This document shows positions 36,826 to 45,440 of a stretch of 64,000 bases of DNA, piece after piece. The notes under the pieces were generated by a model that was given only the letters and a program-made list of their open reading frames with translations, did no database searches and had not been told where the DNA came from. Origin of the DNA: Pelagicoccus sp. (lineage in GTDB: Bacteria; Verrucomicrobiota; Verrucomicrobiia; Opitutales; Opitutaceae); assembly GCA_028284635.1 (NCBI GenBank), contig JANQRJ010000003.1, positions 1 to 64,000 on the forward strand. Reading direction: 5' to 3'. Within the stretch, counting starts at the first letter, position 1. The number at the start of each line of letters is the position of its first letter. The translations under genes were made by a program, and so were the position numbers.

Positions 36826-37173
36826 AACCTCTTTCAAGGTTCAAGCCGCATTGGCTGCGCAATAACTCTGATCAGCTGATCAGAGTTATTGCGCAGCGGC
36901 AGATTTTGGCTGGATGCTCGGAACTTCAGAATTCGGCTTGCTGTTTATCCCAGAGTTTTAGCGTCTGAGAAGAAGTCTCAGCGCTTGCTCGCTGAGTTCA
37001 TCGCTGAGCCTCCTTTATCTCCTGTGTTCAGGTTCTGCGCCTCGCGGGACGTGTCGATATGCGTAACGAGTCGTACGAGAACTCTCGAAAGCTCCTGCTT
37101 CGTCGGTATGCTGAGATGGCAAAAAAGCGCGAAAACGGGCTGAACGACTGGAAAGTAGGCGAAAGTCGATTAA
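36826..37173. other. Gap after rdgB without recognised gene
   Basis: Apart from the palindrome at 36854-36897 I see no gene. Open frames of 60-85 codons in both strands have no start signal or domain. A plus-strand terminator-like hairpin lies further on at 37337, so an untranslated RNA is possible. Confidence 0.5.
36854..36897. repeat. Perfect 44-bp palindrome after rdgB
   Basis: Two 22-base arms without spacer; the left arm begins GCTGCGCAATAACTCTGATC and the centre is CAGCTG. No T-tract follows. The GCGCAATAA end resembles the GCGCA(A/G)TTAA ends of the inverted repeats at 42590 and 57381. Confidence 0.95.
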
Positions 37174-37305
37174 CTATAACTCGATCGCAACGATAGGGAA
37201 TTTTGCCAGAACGGCGATCAGGGTTAGTCCGCAACAGACGGCCCATACAGTTTCAAAAGACCAGTCAGCGGTCACATCAATTTTGGACTGCGTGGAAACA
37301 CGCAT
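37174..37305 (-). CDS. Possible small membrane protein
   Basis: A 43-codon frame starting MRVSTQSKIDVTADWSFETV with a hydrophobic C-terminal half (WAVCCGLTLIAVLAKFPIVA) that could span the membrane. There is no clear ribosome-binding site and I recognise no family. It lies downstream of the Gcw_chp gene, beyond two hairpins. It may be a chance frame. Confidence 0.3.
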   Translation of the reverse strand: MRVSTQSKIDVTADWSFETVWAVCCGLTLIAVLAKFPIVAIEL

Positions 37306-37336
37306 TGGTTCAGGATCAAGGCAACAAAAAGGGATA

Positions 37337-37376
37337 GCTGGCTCGGAGGGGGGCCTCCGGGCCAGCACTTTTTTTT
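37337..37376 (+). terminator. Orphan intrinsic terminator
   Basis: GCTGGCTCGGAGG pairs with CCTCCGGGCCAGC (12 of 13) across a 4-base G loop and is followed by ACTTTTTTTT on the plus strand. No plus-strand gene lies within 500 bases upstream. On the minus strand only a weaker T-run follows. Confidence 0.7.
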
Positions 37377-37397
37377 AGGGGAATCGAAGATCATCCA

Positions 37398-37470
37398 CTG
37401 GGAACGCGGGCGGCTCGCCCGCAGCAGCGCAGGACCAAGCTATTTGCGGGCGAGCCGCCCGCGTTCCCAG
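37398..37470. repeat. Repeat family E hairpin (perfect 26-bp arms)
   Basis: Arms 37398-37423 and 37445-37470, beginning CTGGGAACGCGGGCGGCTCG, are exact complements around a 21-base loop. A second copy is at 61909 and a degenerate one at 1000. Confidence 0.9.
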
Positions 37471-37506
37471 AAAAAGGCCCGCCTCCCGGGATAGGGAAGA
37501 CGGGCT
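37471..37506 (-). terminator. Intrinsic terminator of the Gcw_chp gene
   Basis: On the minus strand GCCCGTCTTCCC pairs with CCGGGAGGCGGGC and is followed by CTTTTT. It lies about 30 bases after the stop of the gene at 37538 and directly abuts the family E hairpin. Confidence 0.8.
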
Positions 37507-37537
37507 GTCAAAGCTTCGTTCAGTTAGGAAGCTAGCT

Positions 37538-38221
37538 CTAGAAGCTCGCGCTGAAGCTTGCGCCGCCCCAGAGGTTGCTCTCGCGGCCGTTCGGTCCGAG
37601 CTGGTCGTCGTTGCCGCCAGCCCGTATGCCGATGCTGGCAAACATGGCTTCGGTGAAGTTGTACACGTAGTCCGCTGATGCGTTGTAGTACCAGTACTCT
37701 CCGTCGAGATCGGTGTCGACCCACCCCGCGGTCAGGCCGAAGTCGACCGAGCTCTTCTCGTCCACTGCGATCGAGTGGGAGAACGAGCTTTCGAGAGTAA
37801 GCGCTTCGAGGTCGAAGTCGTAGTAGGCGTAGAAGGCCGGGGAAGCGAGGCCTTCGAAGTTGATGCCGGCGAATGCTTCGAAGGTATCGTCGACTTCGCC
37901 TGTTCCGGCATCCGGATAATAGTACACGGTGGCCCCGAAGTCGGCGGACAGCGTGTCGTTGATCTGGTAGCCGTAGCCAGCGTAGAAGTCGATCTCGCTG
38001 TCGAACTCGTCGTCGAAAGGCTCGTTGGTCCAGATACCGAAGTATCCGTTGCCGTAAGCGCCTTCGAGGCTAGCTTGGATGCTTTCCTTGGCGAGCTCTA
38101 CGCCTCGGAAGACATACTCGGTCTCCACTCCGACGACAGCTTGGCCAGTAAGTTCCTGAGCGTTGACGCCAGCAGCGGAAATAGCTGCCAAAGTCAAGGT
38201 TGCGATAGTCTTGGTTTTCAT
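37538..38221 (-). CDS. Gcw_chp-family outer-membrane beta-barrel protein
   Basis: A 227-residue exported protein. The signal peptide is residues 1-21 (ATLTLAAISAAGVNAQ). The mature part matches the TIGR02001 pattern: VVGVETEYVFRGVELAKES near the start, alternating aromatic beta strands (EIDFYAGYGYQINDTLSADF, GATVYYYPDAG) and a C-terminal strand ending in Phe (LWGGASFSASF), typical of outer-membrane insertion. Members are often near ammonium transport or energy genes and may be porins; none of those adjoin here. ATG 38221 opens the signal peptide. A terminator follows. Confidence 0.88.
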   Translation of the reverse strand: MKTKTIATLTLAAISAAGVNAQELTGQAVVGVETEYVFRGVELAKESIQASLEGAYGNGYFGIWTNEPFDDEFDSEIDFYAGYGYQINDTLSADFGATVYYYPDAGTGEVDDTFEAFAGINFEGLASPAFYAYYDFDLEALTLESSFSHSIAVDEKSSVDFGLTAGWVDTDLDGEYWYYNASADYVYNFTEAMFASIGIRAGGNDDQLGPNGRESNLWGGASFSASF

Positions 38222-38409
38222 ATTCGTATTTGTAGTTTGTTTTCTGAGACAGAGACCTAGGTCAGCCTCTGAACTGGTTTTCGAGACCGGCAACGGAATT
38301 CCGTCGCCGATTCGAGCCCCGGACAATGCGTCGAGACCTAGGCTTGGAAAGCAAAAAAACGATTCGTATCCAAAATCCTGTTTCGTAAGGACACGCAGAG
38401 GATTTACTC

Positions 38410-38500
38410 TATTCTAATCCTACTCTTCCTCCTCCTCTTAATCTTAGTCCCAGAGCAGAGTTCGGATTAGGAGGAAGATTAGGATTATGAGGAGGATTGG
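38410..38500. repeat. Polypyrimidine/polypurine inverted repeat (copy 2)
   Basis: CTAATCCTACTCTTCCTCC on the left and GGATTAGGAGGAAGATTAGG on the right, about 37-base imperfect arms around CCCAGAGCAGAG. It lies between the Gcw_chp start and the DoxX stop. Confidence 0.7.
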
Positions 38501-38511
38501 GGTGGCTCAGG

Positions 38512-38949
38512 CTAGCGTCGCTTCGCCACGATTTTTTCCACAGACCAGTCGCCGACCTGGTAGTAGGGCAGCATGACGCAGACTCCGATAAGGCATAGGT
38601 TCTTCACGAAGTTGCTGCGCTGCAATGCGGTCCACATCCATTGGTCGTCTGGGTGAGCCGCTGGGCTGTCGTTGGCGACCAGTTCGGGAGCGTGTACTAG
38701 GATTGTGACTACGAGTAAAAAGATCCCGAGCATTTTGGCTGCGAGCTTCAGCCGATAGCCGATGGCGATAAGGAAGCCGCCTGTGAAGAGAAACAGTCCG
38801 CAAAGAATGGATACGATTCTCGGGGCTGGCACCCAGGGAGGCATCAGCTTCTGTAGAAGATCGTCGCTAAGCGCATGCTCGCTGCCCAGCCCGATGAAAA
38901 TCAGACTGAAAAGGACGCGAAAGAGGATGTCCGAAAGGTTCTTTCTCAT
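38512..38949 (-). CDS. DoxX-family membrane protein (second)
   Basis: A 145-residue protein with four membrane helices: LFRVLFSLIFIGLGSEHAL, IVSILCGLFLFTGGFLIAIG, AKMLGIFLLVVTILVHA and KNLCLIGVCVMLPYYQVG. It fits the DoxX family. Its start codon forms part of the 8-base CATGTCAG duplication left by the element at 38956-39099. Before that insertion it would have started one base after the stop of the SDR gene, so the two were probably a tight operon. Confidence 0.88.
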   Translation of the reverse strand: MRKNLSDILFRVLFSLIFIGLGSEHALSDDLLQKLMPPWVPAPRIVSILCGLFLFTGGFLIAIGYRLKLAAKMLGIFLLVVTILVHAPELVANDSPAAHPDDQWMWTALQRSNFVKNLCLIGVCVMLPYYQVGDWSVEKIVAKRR

Positions 38950-38955
38950 GTCAGA

Positions 38956-39099
38956 GGGTGCGTTTCAAAGTGTCGTCTCTCGAGTTGCGGCGCTGTTCCA
39001 AACTCTGTCGAGTTCGGCTACCTCGACGTTGCCAGACTCGCTTTGGTAGCCGAACTCGAAAGAGTTTGGAACGCCTAGGCGACACTTTGAAGCGCGCCC
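38956..39099. mobile_element. Miniature inverted-repeat element, family A long form, with 8-bp target duplication
   Basis: The ends GGGTGCGTTTCAAAGTGTCG and CGACACTTTGAAGCGCGCCC are inverted repeats (18 of 20). Inside are a plus (38998-39021) and a minus (39046-39069) family A unit. CATGTCAG flanks it at 38947-38954 and 39100-39107. It separates the SDR stop from the DoxX start. It encodes no protein. Confidence 0.85.
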
Positions 39100-39103
39100 C
39101 ATG

Positions 39104-39979
39104 TCAGCCTTTCGCGGACTTCCCCCATTTCCGAACTCCTGGGAGGCTTCTATACAGGAGGATGTGGTACAGAAAACGCGGCAGGATTCGCCGAACGACG
39201 TAGAAAACCTTGGCATCGGGCGTACCGGCTGCTCGTAGCGGCGGGTGATTCTCGCGAGCTATTTTGAAGATCTTTCGAGCGACATCCCTAGAGCTGCAAG
39301 GCGTGCAGTTCATGATTCCCTCGACGAATTGCGTCATCTTTTTGTAGTGGAGGTCGTATTCAGGGGCGCTCGTTCCGTCTTGTTTCCTCCGAGAGTAGAG
39401 CACCTTGGTGAAGGCTAGCGAGTTTATGAAGCCAGGGCGTACTAGGGTGACTTTGATGTTCCAGGGTTTGAGCTCGTACCAGAGCGATTCGCTGGCCCCC
39501 TCCAAAGCGAATTTGGAGGCCGAGTAGGACGCCATGGTGGGCATGGCCATCATTCCGCCTACCGAGGAGATATTGATGATGCGTCCCTGTCTCCGTTGGC
39601 GCATCCTTGGCAAGACGAGGCGAATGAGGTGCATGGGACCGAGGTAGTTGACCTGCATCTGGCGTTGTTCGTCGGCTTCCGTCATGTCCTCGACCACGGA
39701 GCGGTAGGAAATTCCAGCGTTGTTCACCAGGATGTCGATCGGCCCCAGCGTCGACTCCACTTCAGCGATCAACTTGCTGGCCTGGGCGTAGTCAGCCACG
39801 TCGAGCGGATACACGCTGATGCGGTGGCTTTGGGTAACTGGATCCGCCATCAATCCCTCGTAGGAAGAGGGAAGCGCCGTTCCCGCAACTTGGTAGCCCT
39901 CGCAATCGAAGAGCTTGAGCAATTCGAATCCGATGCCGGAGCTGCAGCCAGTGATGAATACGATCTGTGGGGTCGCCAT
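39104..39979 (-). CDS. Short-chain dehydrogenase/reductase
   Basis: A 291-residue classical SDR: ITGCSSGIG (cofactor), LVNNAGISY, SSVGG with the catalytic Ser, YSASK with Tyr and Lys, and RPGFINS. The C-terminal extension (residues about 240-291) contains hydrophobic VVRRILPRFLYHILLY, so it may sit at the membrane and act on a lipid or retinoid-like substrate. Its stop codon lies in the right CATGTCAG duplication of the element at 38956. It was probably co-transcribed with the DoxX gene. Confidence 0.9.
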   Translation of the reverse strand: MATPQIVFITGCSSGIGFELLKLFDCEGYQVAGTALPSSYEGLMADPVTQSHRISVYPLDVADYAQASKLIAEVESTLGPIDILVNNAGISYRSVVEDMTEADEQRQMQVNYLGPMHLIRLVLPRMRQRRQGRIINISSVGGMMAMPTMASYSASKFALEGASESLWYELKPWNIKVTLVRPGFINSLAFTKVLYSRRKQDGTSAPEYDLHYKKMTQFVEGIMNCTPCSSRDVARKIFKIARENHPPLRAAGTPDAKVFYVVRRILPRFLYHILLYRSLPGVRKWGKSAKG

Positions 39980-40315
39980 GGGGTCAGTCGCGAATCCTAG
40001 GGGCCAGATGAACTGAGGTAAAGATCCCGTTTCGCTGGAGCTTCGATCGCGACTGGAGGTGAAAGCGAGTTTTCGAACTGATGGATTGATCCAAAAAATG
40101 GATACGAAAAATGGAATTCCGGTAAGACGCGAAAGTCTTCGAGCCGTTCAAACGAAAATGCGAAAGCCCCGTGAAAAAAAGCGTGGGAAAACAGCCCGCT
40201 CGCGAGCGTAAAAAACAGGTAATCCGATTGTAAGTTAATCCTTAATTGGCGGCCGTTCCTTTGACCCAAGAACCTTTTGGTCGATCTTAGGATAGCTCGG
40301 TTCTTCTTCCCCGCA
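39980..40315. other. 336-bp divergent promoter region
   Basis: Lies between the SDR (leftward) and the secreted protein (rightward). It is moderately AT-rich with several A-runs. A 90-codon minus frame (39997-40269) has no domain and overlaps the expected promoters; I did not call it. No repeat is seen. Confidence 0.5.
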
Positions 40316-40900
40316 ATGCCAATGAAACGTCTCTTCCGCCACTCGCTTGTCCTCGCTGCTATCTCCTGCGGCGGAACGTTTGCGATGGCTCAGAGCCAAT
40401 TGCACTGCCTTCAGGACGGGCTTTTGTATCCCGTAGCCGAGATGCGATCGGGAGCTCCCTATTACGATGCGGGCGATCGCCTGATCAGAGGCTCTCGAAA
40501 GTCGCTGACGATGTTACCGTCATCGGAATTTGGATACGGATTTATTCGAGTGGAAATTCTCGAGAACGTCAGATCCGGCAAGCCTTCCACGAAGAGCTCC
40601 CTGAAATTCGGTCCGGAGCGCGCTTGGTATCTGCTGAAAGCCAGGGTGGTTGCCGACATCGATCTAGAGGACTGCTACTGCGTCTTGCGCTTCGAGAGCT
40701 ACGGCGAGGTCACCTTCCGTCTCAAGTCGCTTGGCAATCTGAAGGCCGGTCAAGCGCGGACCTTTGAAATCTTCACCTCGGTCGGCTACGAAACGCCACA
40801 GCAGCTCCATATCTACTCCGGCAAGGAAGAGATTCGCAGTTCCCTGGTGCCTGGCGACTATCGCTACGACTTTGGCCAATTGGTCATGGCCTCGAACTGA
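40316..40900 (+). CDS. Secreted protein of unknown function
   Basis: A 194-residue protein with a signal peptide (RLFRHSLVLAAISCGGTFAMAQ). The mature part contains a predicted beta-rich domain (AWYLLKARVVADIDLEDCYC, VTFRLKSLGNLKAGQARTFE) with a CYC pair. I do not recognise the family. ATG 40316 is followed by a second in-frame ATG two codons later. It lies about 110 bases before a DUF547 gene that also encodes an exported protein, and they may share a transcript. Confidence 0.78.
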   Translation: MPMKRLFRHSLVLAAISCGGTFAMAQSQLHCLQDGLLYPVAEMRSGAPYYDAGDRLIRGSRKSLTMLPSSEFGYGFIRVEILENVRSGKPSTKSSLKFGPERAWYLLKARVVADIDLEDCYCVLRFESYGEVTFRLKSLGNLKAGQARTFEIFTSVGYETPQQLHIYSGKEEIRSSLVPGDYRYDFGQLVMASN

Positions 40901-41009
40901 GCGAAGCCCAGAGAACGAGCCTGTGGACAAGGTACGTCCCCCATTTTGAAAATCGCGTAAAAGCCCTTTCCTTAGCATGCGTCCCGCAGTTTTCCACGTT
41001 CAACAGGGA

Positions 41010-41777
41010 ATGTATAAAGTCACTCTTCTCGCTGCGGCATGCGGGTTCTTTGGCTTGGGCCATCTTTCCGCCAATTTCGATCACAGCATTCTCGACGACA
41101 TCCTTTCGGATCACGTCATGAATGGCCTTGTCGACTACGGAGCGTTGAAGCGCGACGATCAACTGGACCGCTACCTTGAAAAGCTGGCAACTGCAGACCT
41201 GTCGAAAATCGGTCAGAGCAATGAGGAGCTGGCCTTTTGGATAAACGCCTACAATGCGTACACCTTGAAGCTTGTTGCCGAATCCTATCCGGTGAAGAGC
41301 ATCAAGCTCATCGATACGTTTGGAGGTGTCGCGGAGTCGATAAAAGAGGCGAAGCCTTGGAGCATCCGTTTCGCAACCGTCGCAGGCACGGAATACACCC
41401 TGGATGAAATCGAGCACGAGATTCTCCGAAAGAAGTTTCAGGATCCGCGTATCCACTTGGCCATCGTCTGCGCCGCGCAGTCCTGCCCGCTACTTCGCGA
41501 CGAAGCCTACGTGGCCTCCAAGCTGGACGCGCAACTGGATTCCCAGGGGCGTTGGTTTTTCGGCTGGAGGAACCAATTCGACCTTGGGAAAAAGGAGGCT
41601 CGGCTTTCCAGAATCCTGGATTGGTTCGCCGAAGATTTCGGGGATTCGCAGGCGGAGCTTCTAGGATTCGCATCCAAGTTCGTGCAGGAAGACATTGCGA
41701 AGTCTCTGATCGACGAACCTTACGAATGGAAGGTTTCGTACCAAGTCTACGATTGGAAGCTTAACGCCAAGAAGTAG
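41010..41777 (+). CDS. DUF547-domain exported protein
   Basis: A 255-residue protein with an N-terminal signal peptide ([16 protein letters not shown]) and the DUF547 domain: [34 protein letters not shown], then [20 protein letters not shown] and the C-terminal [14 protein letters not shown]. The domain has a conserved Cys (SCP) and resembles a glutaredoxin-linked family, but its activity is unknown. ATG 41010 opens the signal peptide; ATG 40977 would add 11 residues. queC follows by 52 bases, perhaps by chance. Confidence 0.88.
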   Translation: MYKVTLLAAACGFFGLGHLSANFDHSILDDILSDHVMNGLVDYGALKRDDQLDRYLEKLATADLSKIGQSNEELAFWINAYNAYTLKLVAESYPVKSIKLIDTFGGVAESIKEAKPWSIRFATVAGTEYTLDEIEHEILRKKFQDPRIHLAIVCAAQSCPLLRDEAYVASKLDAQLDSQGRWFFGWRNQFDLGKKEARLSRILDWFAEDFGDSQAELLGFASKFVQEDIAKSLIDEPYEWKVSYQVYDWKLNAKK

Positions 41778-41829
41778 ACGCAGCTTCTCGCTTCTTGACT
41801 CCCGGAAGCGCCTTCGTAACTCGGGAGCC

Positions 41830-42561
41830 ATGGCAGAGCAGGACGGTAGCAAGCCCCAAAGCGTAGTCGCGATTTACTCCGGCGGCATGGATTCGACTGT
41901 GATGCTCTACCAGATGGTCGCTCGAGGCATTGCGGTTAAAGGCGCTTTGAGTGTCGACTACGGTCAGAAGCATCGCAAGGAGCTGGAATGCGCCGCGGAA
42001 ATTTGCCGCGAGCTCGGCATCGTCCACCGATCGCTAGATCTGCGCGCAGTGGACGAGCTTTTTGGCCGCAGCAGTCTAACGTGCCAGGAGGAAGCCGTAC
42101 CTGAAGGCCACTACGAAGAGGCGTCGATGAAATCCACCGTTGTGCCGAACCGAAATATGATCCTGCTCTCGCTGGCCACTGCTTGGGCCATTTCTCTCAA
42201 AGCCGAAGCCGTTGCCTACGCAGCTCATAGCGGCGACCACGCGATCTACCCCGACTGCCGCGAAGAATTCGCCTCGGCACTCGACGTCGCAATCCAGCTC
42301 TGCGACTGGAGCCAAGTCTTCCTCTACCGACCCTTTGTTGCTCTGAGCAAGGCCGACATTGCCGCCGAAGGAGCCCGTCTCTCCGTGCCCTTCGAAAAAA
42401 CCTGGTCCTGCTACAAAGGCGAGGAATTGCATTGCGGTCGCTGCGGTACCTGCATCGAGCGACGCGAAGCCTTCCATCTCGCCGGACTCCAAGACAAGAC
42501 CTCCTATGCCCCCACCGCCCCCAGCGTCGAAGACCTGCTCGCATCCGACTGGAAACTGTAG
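41830..42561 (+). CDS. queC: 7-cyano-7-deazaguanine (preQ0) synthase
   Basis: Converts carboxydeazaguanine to preQ0 with ATP and ammonia for queuosine-type tRNA or DNA modification. The PP-loop is YSGGMDST (residues 16-23). The C-terminal zinc site is [15 protein letters not shown]. The 243 residues are slightly longer than usual (about 225). A CTCCCG/CGGGAG hairpin (41799-41827) ends two bases before the ATG and would cover its GGGAG ribosome-binding sequence. queD and queE follow, together giving GTP-derived precursor to preQ0. Confidence 0.97.
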   Translation: MAEQDGSKPQSVVAIYSGGMDSTVMLYQMVARGIAVKGALSVDYGQKHRKELECAAEICRELGIVHRSLDLRAVDELFGRSSLTCQEEAVPEGHYEEASMKSTVVPNRNMILLSLATAWAISLKAEAVAYAAHSGDHAIYPDCREEFASALDVAIQLCDWSQVFLYRPFVALSKADIAAEGARLSVPFEKTWSCYKGEELHCGRCGTCIERREAFHLAGLQDKTSYAPTAPSVEDLLASDWKL

Positions 42562-42589
42562 CTCCTGCGACGGCGCCGGCAAAAGCCCT

Positions 42590-42623
42590 GCAGTTAATTC
42601 TCTAACGTTGGAAAGTTAACTGC
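42590..42623. repeat. Near-palindrome between queC and queD
   Basis: Two 17-base arms without spacer (GCAGTTAATTCTCTAAC and GTTGGAAAGTTAACTGC), a few mismatches, centre AACGTT. It begins 28 bases after the queC stop and shares its TTAATTCTC and AACGTT parts with the palindrome at 22463. Confidence 0.8.
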
Positions 42624-42677
42624 GCGACGCTATTCAGTTGCCGGGTTTCTCTTCTGGCCTAGGCTTCGAGCTTCTTC

Positions 42678-43127
42678 ATGTTCACCTGCCGAAAGACCTA
42701 CGCCGATATCCCCTTCGCCCACCGCCAGCATCGCCACGACGGGCACTGCGCCCAGATCCATGGCCACAACTGGAGCTTCACCTTTACTTTCGGTTGCTCG
42801 CAGCTCGACTCGTGCGGCTTTGTCGTCGATTTCGGGAAGCTCAAGCAAGTTAAGGCCTGGATCGACGAGCGCTTCGACCACGCTTGCCTCTTCAATCAGG
42901 ATGATCCGCTTCTCGAAGATATTCTCGCCATCAACGAACGCAGCGGCATCCAGGTCTACCAGCCCTACATCGTCGAGCAATGCTCCAGCGAAGGCCTTGC
43001 CAAGCACCTTTTCGAAGTAGTGGATCCTATGATACGCGAAATGACGTCCGAGCGCGCCTATCTTCTTGCTGTCCAGGTCGTGGAAGACAGCCGCAATTCC
43101 GCTACCTACCAGCCATCCCAGTCGTAG
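42678..43127 (+). CDS. queD: 6-carboxytetrahydropterin synthase
   Basis: Makes 6-carboxytetrahydropterin, first committed step of the 7-deazaguanine pathway. Zinc ligands are His15 and the pair in IHGHNW (His28, His30); Cys24 in DGHCAQ is the likely catalytic residue. VVDFGKLKQ and FDHACLFNQ are conserved family segments, and the Glu in [15 protein letters not shown] is in place. The 149 residues are slightly longer than typical (about 120-140). It lies between queC and queE. Confidence 0.96.
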   Translation: MFTCRKTYADIPFAHRQHRHDGHCAQIHGHNWSFTFTFGCSQLDSCGFVVDFGKLKQVKAWIDERFDHACLFNQDDPLLEDILAINERSGIQVYQPYIVEQCSSEGLAKHLFEVVDPMIREMTSERAYLLAVQVVEDSRNSATYQPSQS

Positions 43128-43149
43128 TCGGATTCCGGCGACACCAGCG

Positions 43150-43833
43150 ATGTCCGAAAGGCTTCCAGTTCACGAACGCTTTCACTCCTGGCAGGGAGAG
43201 GGTATGCATCTGGGGCGTTCAGCCTATTTCATCAGGCTCTTCGGCTGCCCGGTACATTGTCCTTGGTGCGACTCCGCGGGCACATGGCACCCAGATTACA
43301 TACCTGAAAACGTCGAAAAGCTTCCTGTAGCGGAGCTTGCGCTGGCCGCCCAGGAAAGCGGGGCGGAGTTCGTGGTGGTGACTGGCGGCGAGCCTGCGAT
43401 TCACGATCTGGGCGAGCTCACGCGGGCTCTACGCGTCTTTGGCCTTCCGGTTCACATCGAAACCAGTGGCGGCTTTGCCATCCGGGGCGACTTCGACTGG
43501 ATCACCCTCAGTCCGAAGTGGCAGAAGCTTCCTCTTGCCGAAAATCTCGCCAAGGCTTCGGAATTCAAGCTCATCGTAGAGACGGCAGACTCTATCGAAA
43601 AGTGGATACAGAAGATTGGCGTGCATTTTGAGAATACGCCTGTCTGGCTTCATCCCGAATGGTCGAAACGCGCGGATGCCCAAGTTCTGCGTTCAATAAC
43701 GCAGACAGTGAAGCGACGCGGAGCCCCGTTTCGCGCAGGCTATCAGATGCACAAGCTCTATCAGGCCGATTTGCTCGATCCGAATTCCCGGCCTGCCGCC
43801 CCCCTTGGTGGCGATCCGTCTCAAGGCTACTGA
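43150..43833 (+). CDS. queE: 7-carboxy-7-deazaguanine synthase (radical SAM)
   Basis: Ring-contracts carboxytetrahydropterin using a [4Fe-4S] cluster and AdoMet. The cluster motif is Cx3Cx2C at Cys33, Cys37 and Cys40 in [28 protein letters not shown] at the N-terminus binds substrate in this family and [10 protein letters not shown] is the AdoMet-binding GGEP. ATG 43150 lies 22 bases after queD and gives the canonical N-terminus; the longer frame overlaps queD. It completes queC-queD-queE. Confidence 0.96.
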   Translation: MSERLPVHERFHSWQGEGMHLGRSAYFIRLFGCPVHCPWCDSAGTWHPDYIPENVEKLPVAELALAAQESGAEFVVVTGGEPAIHDLGELTRALRVFGLPVHIETSGGFAIRGDFDWITLSPKWQKLPLAENLAKASEFKLIVETADSIEKWIQKIGVHFENTPVWLHPEWSKRADAQVLRSITQTVKRRGAPFRAGYQMHKLYQADLLDPNSRPAAPLGGDPSQGY

Positions 43834-43853
43834 GATGGGGAGAATCTTGTCAG

Positions 43854-43890
43854 GCGCAGCGGGGATCCCGCAGGGCGGGACCGCGCTACG
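43854..43890. repeat. GTAGCGCGG-type hairpin between queE and recF
   Basis: GCGCAGCGGGGATCCCGCAG is followed by GGCGGGACCGCGCTACG, an intact example of the hairpin split by the fold-back element at 20264. It ends 32 bases before the recF start. Confidence 0.6.
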
Positions 43891-43921
43891 AAAACTATCG
43901 CATGCATTGTTCTAAACCAGC

Positions 43922-44998
43922 ATGAGAATCAAATCCATTGGCGTATCCAACTATCGGAACATCAAGTTTGCTCGATTGGATCTCGATGCTCCGCGCGTCT
44001 TTCTGCTTGGAAAGAACGGTCAGGGGAAAACCAATCTGCTTGAGGCCGTTGGCTATCTGACTTCGCTGCGGTCCTTCCGCACGCGCGAAAACGAAACCCT
44101 GATTGCCCATGGCTGCGCGACGAGCGAGATGGTCTACGAACTCAATCAGGAGCAGGATGGCGAGGCTCAAGCTCGGATCCTTCTCAAGAAGAAGGGGAAG
44201 GAAGTCTCGCTGGATGGCGAGACTGTCAAGCGAGCCTCGGAGTTCGTCGGGCGTTTTCCCACGGTTATGCTCTCCTCCGAGGATCTGAGTCTGGTGCGCG
44301 GTTCGCCTAGCGTACGTCGCCGCTTCCTGGATACGTTTCTCTGCGGCATAGATCGTTCGTACTACGTTGCCCTGCAACGCTACCAGAAGAGCCTTGCCGA
44401 ACGGAACGCCCTATTGAAGCAAAACGCGGATCCTACCGTGTTGTCCTCCTTCGAAAGCCAGTTGGCCGAGCCGGCTTTGGAGATCGTGACCAAGCGACGA
44501 GAAGTCTCAGGCGAACTGGGAAAAGTCGCGTCCTGCTACTACGAAACGCTTTCCGGCGCGGTGGAAGGTATGGCGATCGACTACCGCCCAAATCTCGATC
44601 TGCATGATAGGGTCGATTTCCAAGAAGCCCTCGAACGAAACCGCAAGAGGGACAGCATCCTGCAAAGCACCAGTCGAGGTCCCCATCGCGACGACTTCGA
44701 CTTAAGCCTCGACAGCCGCCCCGCAGCCAGCTTCGCCTCGGACGGCCAACAACGCTGTATTGCGCTTGCCCTGGCATTTGCCTGCCTAAATTTCTGGCAA
44801 CAACGCTTCGGCGTCGCTCCCATCCTGCTTGTAGACGACGTCCTAGGCGAACTGGATCCCGAGCGCCGCCAACGCTTCTGGTCCGCTCTAGACTCTAGTA
44901 TCCAATTGATCGCGACAGGCACTTCGCTGCCCGAAGCCGAAAGCGATGTCCCCTGGCTAGTGTACGAGGTGGCGGATGGGGAGTTTCGGAAGATGTAG
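43922..44998 (+). CDS. recF: DNA replication and repair protein RecF
   Basis: Loads RecA at gaps with RecO and RecR. The 358 residues match the family. Walker A is GKNGQGKT (30-37), the ABC-type signature region is TSRGPHRDDFDLSL, and Walker B is ILLVDDVLGELDPERRQRF. ISNYRNI-like SIGVSNYRNIKFARLDL opens the protein. recF usually neighbours dnaA, dnaN and gyrB; here it follows the queuosine genes, so the ancestral origin cluster is broken up. Confidence 0.96.
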   Translation: MRIKSIGVSNYRNIKFARLDLDAPRVFLLGKNGQGKTNLLEAVGYLTSLRSFRTRENETLIAHGCATSEMVYELNQEQDGEAQARILLKKKGKEVSLDGETVKRASEFVGRFPTVMLSSEDLSLVRGSPSVRRRFLDTFLCGIDRSYYVALQRYQKSLAERNALLKQNADPTVLSSFESQLAEPALEIVTKRREVSGELGKVASCYYETLSGAVEGMAIDYRPNLDLHDRVDFQEALERNRKRDSILQSTSRGPHRDDFDLSLDSRPAASFASDGQQRCIALALAFACLNFWQQRFGVAPILLVDDVLGELDPERRQRFWSALDSSIQLIATGTSLPEAESDVPWLVYEVADGEFRKM

Positions 44999-45105
44999 GA
45001 GGCGTTTTAGATTCTATAGTGTCTGATATTGGAAAGAAACCGCCTATTCTGGTGTGGGAGCTTCTTTCAATTCAACTAAAAGTGAACTCTCAAGAAATTA
45101 GGTTT

Positions 45106-45238
45106 TAGCTGCAAAAAAGGCGCAAAATATGTCAGAGTTCGTGGCTTTCGCTATAACGAAGGAGTTTAGCTAATTTGTAGAGCCTCAAGAGCCCTATAGG
45201 GCGGTAGCAATCCGATTTTTTGCGCCTCTTTGCGGCTA
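45106..45238. repeat. Wide inverted repeat of the GCAAAGAGGCGCAAAAA type
   Basis: TAGCTGCAAAAAAGGCGCAA on the left and TTTTGCGCCTCTTTGCGGCT on the right are inverted copies (20 of 22 over the full arms) about 90 bases apart. Confidence 0.7.
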
Positions 45239-45343
45239 CATAGAAAATCAATTCAAAAACAGATGATGCATGCTCGTTTCACAGTTTCCGGAGAGGAATT
45301 ATAAAACGTTTAGGCATCGTGTTACGCATGGGATATCGCAACC

Positions 45344-45440
45344 CGTAGCGCGGAGCTTTAGCCCGCGTCCGTCAAAGACCCCGAGCTTGTCAAAAGGCAG
45401 AGAAGAGAGCCTGCAACGCGGACTAAAGTTCCGCGCTACG
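45344..45440. repeat. Hairpin repeat family F (CGTAGCGCGGAGCTTTAG type)
   Basis: CGTAGCGCGGAGCTTTAGCC and the right arm ending AAGTTCCGCGCTACG pair over 25 bases with a 47-base loop. A single degenerate arm begins at about 55350 after the alginate-lyase-family gene. Confidence 0.75.

Noticed and set aside
36889..37143. 84-codon plus-strand frame after rdgB
   Set aside because: Starts inside the 44-bp palindrome, with no domain and no initiation signal.
39997..40269. 90-codon minus-strand frame upstream of the SDR
   Set aside because: No domain or start signal, and it covers the region where two divergent promoters should be.
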